Below are positions 1 through 8,462 of a DNA stretch of 64,000 bases, piece after piece. Every line of letters starts with the position of its first letter. Positions within the stretch are counted from its first letter, which is position 1. This DNA is from Janthinobacterium sp. CG3 (GTDB lineage: Bacteria; Pseudomonadota; Gammaproteobacteria; Burkholderiales; Burkholderiaceae_D), in assembly GCF_000344615.1 (NCBI RefSeq), contig NZ_KB467824.1, positions 4,969,660-5,033,659 on the forward strand, written 5' to 3'. Position numbers and translations under genes: made by a program. Under the pieces are notes generated by a model, which was not told where the DNA came from, searched no databases, and saw nothing but the letters and a program-made list of their open reading frames with translations.

Positions 1-260
1 GGGGGGAGGGCGTTATTGTCGCCCGGTAAGTCTGGTGCCGCGCGGCTGCACCGCAAAACGGCTACCCCATTGTAGTCCTAATCTAATTCTTTCGTGCAAC
101 ATCGGTGGCATTTTTTTAATTTGCCTGCTGCCTCCTCTGTGGTAAATATTTAATGCAAGATTGTTGCATTAAAATCGGCCTGGCAATATCATGCGGTTAT
201 TTTGCAACTCACTTGCATGAGTCGAGTAAGCCGGCTTGCCGCCGCTAATCCAGGAGAGCC
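1..260. other. Intergenic DNA at the left edge
   Basis: No convincing gene is seen here. The stretch from about 75 to 205 is much richer in A and T than its surroundings and carries short TTGCA/TGCAA motifs at about 150-168. It is likely the promoter region for the truncated gene that starts at 261. Confidence 0.4.
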
Positions 261-369
261 ATGATCCACATTGAACATTTGAGCAAGCGCTACGACGGCC
301 GCGCTGTGGGCCGCCGCCCTGTTCGGGCTGGCGCTGTGGCTGCTCAGGCGCGTGCGCCAGGGCAACTGA
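261..369 (+). pseudogene. Remnant of an ABC exporter (ATPase start joined to permease end)
   Basis: A good ribosome site (CAGGAGAGCC) precedes ATG 261. The first 14 codons read MIHIEHLSKRYDGR, the classic N-terminus of an ABC-2 type ATPase. At about 294 the sequence switches frame to a hydrophobic helix with a basic end (ALWAAALFGLALWLLRRVRQ), stopping at TGA 367-369, which looks like the C-terminus of a membrane permease. The two ends are joined with everything between them missing, so a deletion of a few kilobases is the simplest explanation. The 60-codon reading frame that continues to 443 is not a real protein. Confidence 0.55.
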
Positions 370-616
370 GGGGGCGGGGTCGCAGCCAGCGCGCGCTCGG
401 CGTCGGATTGCGCTCTGCTAATCCGGCGGGGTCGGCCCGCTGACCTTGCCAGCACCGCGGAGGCAAATGCGGCTTTTCGGCACAAGCCAAAAAGTTTCTG
501 TATGCACATATCTGACGGATGTAGAATAGACAAGGTGCCTGGAGTCGCTTGCCGGACGGTGCATTTGGCGGATGCGGCTTGGCGCGCTTGCTCGACCCAC
601 TCGCAGGAGTATCGCC

Positions 617-844
617 ATGAATGTTCTTCGCTTTGCGCAGTACGCGGCATGCCTGTTCCTGGCGTCCCCGGCCTTGGCCCAGGCCGACGACAAAATCACC
701 CTCAGTTTCAACGAACGCCCGCCCTACATTATCCCCGCCGCGGACGGCTCGGCCAGCGGTTTGACGGCCTCGCCGGCCGGGTCCGACGAGGTCATCGGCA
801 AGCTGAACAAGGCGATCGCCGCCAGGAAGCCCGCCGTCCAATAG
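617..844 (+). pseudogene. Internally deleted periplasmic solute-binding protein (family 3)
   Basis: The start at 617 follows GCAGGAGTATCGCC and gives a 75-residue product with an intact signal peptide ending ALAQA. Residues 24-50 (ITLSFNERPPYIIPAADGSA and following) match the N-terminal lobe of the next gene (VTLYYNERPPYMAGAPDGSV). The sequence then jumps to a short charged tail (IGKLNKAIAARK) that resembles the C-terminus of the same family. About 170 residues are missing in frame. A complete family member is about 250 residues, so ligand binding is very unlikely although the fragment may still be exported. Confidence 0.65.
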
Positions 845-854
845 CGCTGGCGCA

Positions 855-1607
855 ATGAAGCGGACAAGCCAGATGGTTGCATCGCCGCGGCGCGCCGCCT
901 GGCTGCCGCTGCTGTTGCTATTGTGCGGCGGCGCCTGCCGCGCCGGCGACGCCGTCACGCTGTACTACAACGAGCGCCCGCCGTATATGGCCGGGGCGCC
1001 GGACGGCAGCGTCAACGGCCTCACCGCCAGCGTTGCCGAGCGCGCGTTCCGCGCCGCCGGCATCGACGTCAACTGGTTGAAGACGCCGATCAACCGGCAA
1101 TTGGCGCTGCTCAAGGAGGGCGGCGCGCGCTGCGTGGTCGGCTGGTTCAAGAACAGCGAGCGCGAACGCTTCGCGCGTTTTTCCAAAGCGATTTACCGCG
1201 ACCTGCCGACGGTAGCGTTGATGCGCAGCGCTTACCCGATCGGGCAAAAGCTGGCGCTGGAGAGCGCGCTGGCCACGCCGGGCCTGCGCGTATTGGTCAA
1301 GGAAAACTATTCCTACGGCGGCTATATCGACGAGGCGCTGCTGAAAATCCATCCGGCGCTGGCCAAGACCAGCGCCGAGAGCGTCAACATGGTGGCGATG
1401 ATCGAGGCCGGGCGCGCCGACCTGATGTTCGTGGCGGAGGAGGAGGCGCAGTACCTGATCGGTCAGAGCGGTCTGAGCCAGCAGGGCTTCAGCCTGCTGC
1501 GCTTCGCCGATCTGCCGAACGGCGAAACCCGCCACATCATGTGCAGCAAGGACGTGGCGGAACAGTGGATGCGCCGGCTGGACCGCGAGATCCGTTTCGA
1601 ACCATGA
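855..1607 (+). CDS. Periplasmic substrate-binding protein, SBP family 3-like
   Basis: This 250-residue protein has a signal peptide (residues 1-31, hydrophobic core LPLLLLLCGGACRA) and the fold signature of bacterial extracellular solute-binding family 3. After the signal come YYNERPPYM, a first lobe with FKNSERERFARFSKAIYRD, a hinge region, and a second lobe ending near CSKDVAEQWMRRLD. Such proteins bind amino acids or small polar ligands in the periplasm. No permease or ATPase gene adjoins it, so it is an orphan, as are several relatives in this window. The start is 10 bp after the stop of its truncated paralogue, suggesting a former tandem duplication in one transcript. Confidence 0.8.
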   Translation: MKRTSQMVASPRRAAWLPLLLLLCGGACRAGDAVTLYYNERPPYMAGAPDGSVNGLTASVAERAFRAAGIDVNWLKTPINRQLALLKEGGARCVVGWFKNSERERFARFSKAIYRDLPTVALMRSAYPIGQKLALESALATPGLRVLVKENYSYGGYIDEALLKIHPALAKTSAESVNMVAMIEAGRADLMFVAEEEAQYLIGQSGLSQQGFSLLRFADLPNGETRHIMCSKDVAEQWMRRLDREIRFEP

Positions 1608-1681
1608 AAAAGGGCACAGGCCGCGATGGCCGTTGAGTTGCGGTGTCGGCGCCGGATGTGGGGGCCGTCGAGGCCAACGTT

Positions 1682-1711
1682 GTCGGGTTACGCCGTTCCG
1701 GCTAACCCGAC
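1682..1711. repeat. REP-like palindrome, family B (GTCGGGTTA type)
   Basis: An inverted repeat with arms GTCGGGTTACGCC and GGCTAACCCGAC around GTTCC. Near-identical copies lie at 31573-31598 and 40412-40441. All are intergenic or at a gene's end, as expected for REP elements. Confidence 0.75.
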
Positions 1712-1745
1712 CTACGAAATCGACATTCGGATTAAGGTGGGGACG

Positions 1746-1769
1746 AAAAAAAAGCCGCGTGGGCGGCTT
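1746..1769 (-). terminator. Rho-independent terminator of the downstream tRNA-His
   Basis: Read leftward, a stem AGCCGC/GCGGCT with a 4-base loop is followed by seven or more T residues. It lies about 30 bp beyond the CCA end of the tRNA at 1799. Confidence 0.8.
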
Positions 1770-1798
1770 GGATTTTTTCTTGCGCATTGAACAGTAAA

Positions 1799-1875
1799 TG
1801 GGGTGACTGATGGGGCTCGAACCCACGACAACAGGAATCACAATCCTGGACTCTACCAACTGAGCTACAGCCACC
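1799..1875 (-). tRNA. tRNA-His (GTG), copy 2 in transcription order
   Basis: The leftward sequence folds as a 77-nt cloverleaf starting GGTGGCTG and ending CAGTCACC plus an encoded CCA. The anticodon GTG sits in GGATTGTGATTCC. The extra 5' G opposite C73, the hallmark of tRNA-His, is present. The T-arm reads GTGGGTTCGAGCCCCAT. It is identical to the copy at 2014-2090. Confidence 0.95.
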
Positions 1876-1918
1876 ACTGAACGAACGCCTGTCTTGGTGC
1901 TTCTTAAACAGGTGTCGC

Positions 1919-1946
1919 ATTATACAAACTTTTCCGCGATTTGCAA
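1919..1946 (-). promoter_or_regulatory. Sigma-70 promoter of tRNA-His (1799-1875)
   Basis: Reading leftward, TTGCAA (1946-1941) and TATAAT (1924-1919) are separated by 16 bp. The gap from the -10 box to the tRNA 5' end is 43 bp. Confidence 0.7.
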
Positions 1947-1961
1947 CAGGCGCGGAGGGCG

Positions 1962-1985
1962 AAAAAAAAGCCGCGTAGGCGACTT
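1962..1985 (-). terminator. Rho-independent terminator of the first tRNA-His
   Basis: Read leftward, stem AGTCGC/GCGGCT (one G-T pair), 4-base loop and eight T residues. It is the counterpart of the terminator at 1746-1769 in a duplicated unit of about 215 bp. Confidence 0.75.
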
Positions 1986-2013
1986 GGTTTTCTCTTGCAC
2001 GTTGAACAGTAAA

Positions 2014-2090
2014 TGGGGTGACTGATGGGGCTCGAACCCACGACAACAGGAATCACAATCCTGGACTCTACCAACTGAGCTACAGCCACC
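2014..2090 (-). tRNA. tRNA-His (GTG), copy 1 in transcription order
   Basis: Same 77-nt sequence as 1799-1875, with GTG anticodon, G-1:C73 pair and encoded CCA. The two copies sit 215 bp apart. Each has its own promoter and terminator, and the flanks are diverged, so the duplication is not recent. Confidence 0.95.
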
Positions 2091-2133
2091 ACTGAACTAA
2101 CGTTTGTCTAGATATTTCCTAGACAGGTGCCGA

Positions 2134-2162
2134 ATTATACAAAGTTCTCCGCGAATGTGCAA
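2134..2162 (-). promoter_or_regulatory. Sigma-70 promoter of tRNA-His (2014-2090)
   Basis: Reading leftward, TTGCAC (2162-2157) and TATAAT (2139-2134) are 17 bp apart. Confidence 0.75.
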
Positions 2163-2180
2163 ACTTAAATGCGGCGCCTT

Positions 2181-3038
2181 CTAAAGGGGCTGCGGGGCGC
2201 TGGCCAGGCGCGCTTCTTCCACCTGCGGATGCAGGCCCAGCAGGGTGGCGAACTTCGCCGACAGGGCCGCAGCGTCGGCGCTGGTGTAGCCGCGTAATTG
2301 CGGCGCCTCGTCGCCGCCGCGCAGCAGCGCCGCCGCCGCCAGCAGCCGGGCCAGTTGCCGCGCCACCGCGTCGCCGGTGTCGACCAGCGCGACCGGCGCG
2401 CCGTGCCGCGCGATGATGCGCTCGACCTGCGGCAGCACGAATGGATAGTGGGTGCAGCCGAGCACCAGCGTGTCGACGCCCTGCGCCAGCAGCGGCGCGA
2501 TGAAACCCTCCAGCAGGGCGACGGTGGCGGGCGTATCGAGTTCGCCTTTTTCCACCTGGTCGGCCAGGCCCGGGCAAGGCTGCAACAGGAATTCGACCTT
2601 GCTGGCGGCGCTGATCTGCTCGCGCAGCGCCAGGAATTTTTCGCCGGACAGCGTAAATACGGTCGCCAGCACGCCGACCTTGCCGTTGTGGGTCAGGGCG
2701 GCGCCCGGTTTCAGGCCGGGTTCGACGCCGACCAGCGGCAGCGCCGGGTAGCGCGCGCGCAGCGCCTTGATGGCGGCGACGGTGGCGGTGTTGCAGGCCA
2801 CCACCAGCGCCTTGGCGCCGCGCTCGAGCAGGAAGGCGGCGATGGCCAGCGAGCGCTCGACGAGCACCTGCTCGGACTTGCCGCCGTACGGCGCGAAGCC
2901 GGTGTCGGCGAAATACATCAGGTGTTCTCGCGGCAGTTGCGCGCGGATATGGCGCAGTACCGACAGCCCGCCCGCGCCGGAGTCGAACACGCCGATGGGC
3001 GCGTCTGCGGGGGAGGTAAGGGGGGCAAGTGGGAGCAT
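2181..3038 (-). CDS. murI: Glutamate racemase
   Basis: This 285-residue cytoplasmic enzyme converts L-glutamate to D-glutamate for peptidoglycan. The N-terminus shows IGVFDSGAGGLSVL with the conserved Asp-Ser pair. The two catalytic cysteines are in VVACNTATVAA (about residue 82) and LGCTHYPF (about residue 195), the paired motifs of the Asp/Glu racemase family. Further motifs are YFADT and APYG near residues 43-52. The length is normal. It is the last gene of a leftward group (yqhA-like, fumarase, murI). A 123-bp gap with a REP-like element separates it from fumarase, so it may have its own promoter. Confidence 0.95.
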   Translation of the reverse strand: MLPLAPLTSPADAPIGVFDSGAGGLSVLRHIRAQLPREHLMYFADTGFAPYGGKSEQVLVERSLAIAAFLLERGAKALVVACNTATVAAIKALRARYPALPLVGVEPGLKPGAALTHNGKVGVLATVFTLSGEKFLALREQISAASKVEFLLQPCPGLADQVEKGELDTPATVALLEGFIAPLLAQGVDTLVLGCTHYPFVLPQVERIIARHGAPVALVDTGDAVARQLARLLAAAALLRGGDEAPQLRGYTSADAAALSAKFATLLGLHPQVEEARLASAPQPL

Positions 3039-3073
3039 GTCTTTCTTCGCTTTAACACCAAGGGCGTAATTCC

Positions 3074-3116
3074 GGGGGCGGACGGGGACCCCGCGTCCCC
3101 GAGGGGCAGACCCCGG
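3074..3116. repeat. REP-like element, family A (GGTCAGACCC type)
   Basis: GC-rich inverted repeats around GGGGACCCC and GGGGCAGACCCC, followed by TTTTACGCCGCTGGTTTTTTT. A similar block with the same trailing motif lies at 23298-23340. Diverged relatives lie at 14837, 31613, 43848, 59710 and 63781. Confidence 0.55.
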
Positions 3117-3161
3117 TTTTACGCCGCTGGTTTTTTTCCTGGCCAGCGGCGCGCGGGGAGC

Positions 3162-4703
3162 TTAAGCGACGGCGACGGGGATTTTTCCCACGCTGCTCAG
3201 TTGCTCGATCTTCGCCTGCCACTCTTTCGGGCCGGTGTTGTGCACCGAGGTGCCGGTCGAATCGACCGCCACCGTCACCGGCATGTCGGTGACGTCGAAC
3301 TCGTAGATCGCTTCCATGCCGAGGTCGTGGAAGCCGACCACCTTGGCCGTCTTGATCGCCTTCGACACCAGGTAGGCCGCGCCGCCGACCGCCATCAGGT
3401 AGGCAGACTGGTGCTGCTTGATCGACTCGATCGCCGCCGGTCCGCGCTCGGCCTTGCCGATCATTGCGATCAGGCCGGTTTTTTCCAGCATCATGTCGGT
3501 GAAGCCGTCCATGCGCGTGGCGGTGGTCGGGCCGGCCGGGCCGACCGCTTCGTCGCGCACCGGATCGACCGGGCCGACGTAGTAGATGACGCGGTTGGCG
3601 AAGTCGACCGGCAGGCTTTCGCCCTTGGCCAGCATGTCCTGGATGCGCTTGTGGGCGGCGTCGCGGCCGGTCAGCATTTTGCCGTTCAGCAGCAGGGTCT
3701 GGCCCGGTTTCCACGCCGCCACTTCGGCCTTGGTCAGCGTGTCGAGGTTGACGCGCTGCGACTTTTCGGTGTCGGCGGTCCAGTGCACGTCCGGCCACGA
3801 CGACAGCAGCGGCGGTTCGATGTAGCTGGCGCCGGAGCCGTCGAGCACGAAGTGGGCGTGGCGGGTCGCCGCGCAGTTCGGGATCATCGCCACCGGCTTG
3901 GAGGCGGCGTGGGTCGGGTGCATCATGATTTTCACGTCGAGCACGGTGGTCAGGCCGCCCAGGCCCTGGGCGCCGATGCCGAGCGCGTTGATTTTGTCGC
4001 ACAGCTCGATGCGCAGCTCTTCGGTCTTGTTTTGCGGGCCGCGCTGTTTCAGGTCGAACATGTCGATGTCGTCCATCAGCACTTCCTTGGCCATCAGCAT
4101 GGCCTTCTCGGCGGTGCCGCCGATGCCGATGCCCAGCATGCCCGGCGGGCACCAGCCGGCGCCCATCAGCGGCACCGTCTTCATGACCCAGTCGACCAGC
4201 GAGTCGGACGGGTTGAGCATGACGAATTTCGACTTGTTTTCCGAACCGCCGCCCTTGGCCGCGACCTTGACGTCGACGGTGTTGCCGGCGACCAGCTCCA
4301 TGTGCACCACGGCCGGGGTGTTGTCCTTGGTGTTCTTGCGATCGAAATGCGGGTCGGCGACGATCGAGGCGCGCAGCTTGTTGTCCTCGAAATTGTAGGC
4401 CCGGCGCACGCCCTCGTTGATCGCGTCGGTGACGGTGCCGGAAAAGCCCTCGAAACGCACGCCCATGCCGATCTTCAGGAAGACGTTGACGATGCCGGTG
4501 TCCTGGCAGATTGGCCGCTTGCCCTCGGCGCACATGCGCGAGTTGGTCAGGATCTGCGCGATCGCGTCCTTCGCCGCCGGACTCTGCTCGGCGTCGTAGG
4601 CGCGCGCCAGGTGCGCAATGTAATCGGCCGGATGGTAATAGCTGATGTATTGCAGCGCCGCGGCGACGGATTCGATCAGGTCTTCTTGCTTTATGATGGT
4701 CAT
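3162..4703 (-). CDS. Fumarate hydratase, class I (iron-sulfur)
   Basis: A 513-residue protein with the fused N- and C-terminal domains of class I fumarases (FumA/FumB type). It interconverts fumarate and L-malate in the TCA cycle with a [4Fe-4S] cluster. The three cluster cysteines are visible in PICQDTG (C66), GAGWCPPGMLG (C185) and IPNCAATRHAHF (C277). The C-terminal half shows GPTTATRMDGF and VGFHDLGMEAIYEF. The length is close to the family norm. It starts 24 bp after the stop of the YqhA-like gene and is probably co-transcribed with it. It is oxygen-sensitive by family; no class II fumarase is in the window. Confidence 0.95.
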   Translation of the reverse strand: MTIIKQEDLIESVAAALQYISYYHPADYIAHLARAYDAEQSPAAKDAIAQILTNSRMCAEGKRPICQDTGIVNVFLKIGMGVRFEGFSGTVTDAINEGVRRAYNFEDNKLRASIVADPHFDRKNTKDNTPAVVHMELVAGNTVDVKVAAKGGGSENKSKFVMLNPSDSLVDWVMKTVPLMGAGWCPPGMLGIGIGGTAEKAMLMAKEVLMDDIDMFDLKQRGPQNKTEELRIELCDKINALGIGAQGLGGLTTVLDVKIMMHPTHAASKPVAMIPNCAATRHAHFVLDGSGASYIEPPLLSSWPDVHWTADTEKSQRVNLDTLTKAEVAAWKPGQTLLLNGKMLTGRDAAHKRIQDMLAKGESLPVDFANRVIYYVGPVDPVRDEAVGPAGPTTATRMDGFTDMMLEKTGLIAMIGKAERGPAAIESIKQHQSAYLMAVGGAAYLVSKAIKTAKVVGFHDLGMEAIYEFDVTDMPVTVAVDSTGTSVHNTGPKEWQAKIEQLSSVGKIPVAVA

Positions 4704-4727
4704 GGTGTTCTCGCTGTGGGGTCGGTA

Positions 4728-5339
4728 TTAATGAGACTTGATTTCGTTTTGCGTGCCCACCATGATGCGGTCGGTGTAGGCGATGGCCAGCGCCGACAGC
4801 AGGAAGACCAGATGGATCACGGTCTGGGCGATCAGCACCTGGCTGGTGTAGGCGTTGGCGTTGATGAAGGTCTTCAGCAGGTGGATCGAGGAGATGCCGA
4901 TGATCGCCATCGCCAGCTTGGTTTTGAGCACGGACGCGTTCACATGCGACAACCACTCCGGCTGGTCCGGGTGCTCGTCGAGGTGCATGCGCGAGACGAA
5001 GGTTTCGTAGCCGCCGATGATGACCATGATCAGCAAGTTGGAGATCATGACGACGTCGATCAGGCCCAGCACCACCAGCATGATGGTCGACTCGTTCAGC
5101 TTGGTGGGCGGCACCGTGCCGGGCACCGCGACGGCCTGGAAAATATGCTGCAGCGCCGCCTCGTTGCCGAACACCGCGCCGATCAGGTCCTTCAGCTCGA
5201 CCCAGAAATGGAACACATACACGCATTGCGCGAGGATCAGGCCCAGATACAGCGGCAGTTGCAACCAGCGCGTCATGAAAATGAAGGACGGCAGCGGCCT
5301 CAACTTGGCCTGCTGCTTGGTGTGTTGCGGGACTGTCAT
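4728..5339 (-). CDS. YqhA/UPF0114 family membrane protein
   Basis: A 203-residue inner-membrane protein with about four membrane segments: residues 28-48 (LPLYLGLILAQCVYVFHFW), 86-112 (IMLVVLGLIDVVMISNLLIM), 140-158 and 168-190. The motif IGGYETFVSRM following the second helix is typical of the UPF0114 (YqhA, TIGR00645) family, whose function is unknown. The start at 5339 follows GGAG at a spacing of 9. It precedes fumarase by 24 bp, which suggests an operon. Confidence 0.85.
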   Translation of the reverse strand: MTVPQHTKQQAKLRPLPSFIFMTRWLQLPLYLGLILAQCVYVFHFWVELKDLIGAVFGNEAALQHIFQAVAVPGTVPPTKLNESTIMLVVLGLIDVVMISNLLIMVIIGGYETFVSRMHLDEHPDQPEWLSHVNASVLKTKLAMAIIGISSIHLLKTFINANAYTSQVLIAQTVIHLVFLLSALAIAYTDRIMVGTQNEIKSH

Positions 5340-5780
5340 CGTGGTCTGCTCCTAAGATGCTGCAAGTTAATATGCCCGACATTTTACACGGGCTGCAAGC
5401 CCATGCGTACGGTCCCGACACCGGTGGCGCGTCTTGATTTCACGCAAACACCACGAAACAAAGGCGTCAGCCACAATTTTTTCGGCGATGATGGAGTCGT
5501 CCGCCTCGGCGCGCGGCCCCGATACGGGGTCAGGCCTTCTCGCCTCGGCGCGAGGCGGCCGACCCCGGCGCTTGCCCCTGGTTTACAAGGCCGCCAAAAC
5601 GCCTCCAGCAAACCCCGCTAAAAGTTGGTAAAATTACATAAAAATACACATTCCCAGACAAGTTAGCCAAGCCGCAGCGCCCCCGCAGTTGTGCAACCAC
5701 GCAGCAAACAGGGCAATGTAAGGCGTCCGTAAGCGACACCGCCTACATTGTTAACAAACTATTATTCAATGGAGACAAGC
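5340..5780. other. Intergenic region between divergent yqhA-like and acs genes
   Basis: 440 bp with no convincing gene. It contains a GC-rich imperfect inverted repeat block at about 5508-5582 (CCCCGATACGGGGTC and CGCCTCGGCGCGAGGCG) and an AT-rich stretch at 5622-5655. Promoters for both flanking genes should lie here; I do not see clear -35/-10 pairs. Confidence 0.5.
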
Positions 5781-7787
<2,007 letters not shown>

Positions 7788-7860
7788 CACGCTGACGGCG
7801 GGCGCGGCGCTGGGTGTTGTTGGCGCCCCGCGCCGCGCGCAAAGTAGCTTGTCGGAAAAC

Positions 7861-7889
7861 TTGGTGCTTCGCGTAATTTTTGCTATAAT
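7861..7889 (+). promoter_or_regulatory. Promoter of tRNA-Ser
   Basis: TTGGTG (7861-7866) and TATAAT (7884-7889) with a 17-bp spacer, ending 33 bp before the tRNA. Confidence 0.75.
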
Positions 7890-7922
7890 TCGCGCTCTTC
7901 GTGAGAACGAAGATGTAATGCA

Positions 7923-8013
7923 GGAGAGGTGGATGAGTGGTTGAAGTCGCACGCCTGGAAAGCGTGTATAGGTTCATAGCCTATCGGGGGTTCGAATCCC
8001 CCTCTCTCCGCCA
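7923..8013 (+). tRNA. tRNA-Ser (GGA)
   Basis: A 91-nt type II tRNA with acceptor GGAGAGG/TCTCTCC, discriminator G and encoded CCA. The anticodon GGA is in CCTGGAAAGCG. A long variable arm (TATAGGTTCATAGCCTATC) is typical of tRNA-Ser, and the T-arm reads GGGGGTTCGAATCCCCC. Its 3' end borders an accessory island. Confidence 0.95.
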
Positions 8014-8030
8014 AGGATACAAAAGCAAAA

Positions 8031-8051
8031 GCCACCCTCGGGTGGCTTTTT
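8031..8051 (+). terminator. Rho-independent terminator of tRNA-Ser
   Basis: Stem GCCACC/GGTGGC, loop CTCG, then TTTTT, starting 17 bp after the CCA. Confidence 0.85.
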
Positions 8052-8060
8052 GCGTTGTAG

Positions 8061-8172
8061 CCTTGGCGGAGAGAAGCAAGGCCCCTGCGGGCCTTGCGCG
8101 GGGGATTCGAAGGGCTGGGCCTACTGGCCCAGCCCTCTCCGAATCGCCCATTTGCCACCGCGTAGCGGTGGC
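8061..8172. repeat. Inverted partial tRNA-Ser copy and palindrome cluster
   Basis: Read leftward, 8110-8061 reproduces the 3' end of the tRNA-Ser (TTCGAATCCCCC, then TCTCTCCGCCAAGG), with about 25 bp containing a perfect hairpin between the two parts. Three perfect hairpins follow each other: 8077-8096 (8-bp arms CAAGGCCC), 8111-8136 (11-bp arms AGGGCTGGGCC) and 8154-8172 (8-bp arms GCCACCGC). None has a T-tract, so they are not ordinary terminators. Confidence 0.7.
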
Positions 8173-8462
8173 GCGCCGAAGGCGCAGCGCGCAGCGCAGT
8201 TCCTCAAGAGAAATTGTATTTCGGAAATTTTTCGAGTGTCGGCACTACCCATCGCCCCCAGCATGGATACTCGCTCCTGCGATCAAAAAGACGGGGCAAA
8301 ACCAATCAAACTGTCGAACTCGGGCGTCAAACCTACTTGAACTGATCGGCTCCCTAAGCGTGGCCGCAGACGTTGCAAAGCAGGCACTTGCTGCGCCATA
8401 ACTGTATGGAGCTGAAGCCGACGCATGGTGGTACTCTCCGGCAAGTAACGGCATCGGCAGCT
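8173..8462. other. Non-coding stretch between tRNA-Ser and the island
   Basis: Beyond the GCGCC/GGCGC-rich beginning, no gene, promoter or clear repeat is recognised. Base composition falls towards 50% GC, unlike the core genes. Confidence 0.4.

Noticed and set aside
2298..5621. Open frame of 1,107 codons on the plus strand
   Set aside because: It lies antisense to murI, fumarase and the YqhA-like gene. Its composition is His, Arg, Gln, Asp and Val-rich, as expected from the complement of GC-rich codons. No domain is recognisable.
7883..8158. Reading frame overlapping tRNA-Ser on the minus strand
   Set aside because: It is antisense to the tRNA and its terminator. Peptides of this kind are common false predictions at tRNA-Ser genes.
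8061..8200. CRISPR-like array
   Set aside because: The palindromes differ in sequence and spacing; there are no direct repeats with unique spacers and no cas genes.
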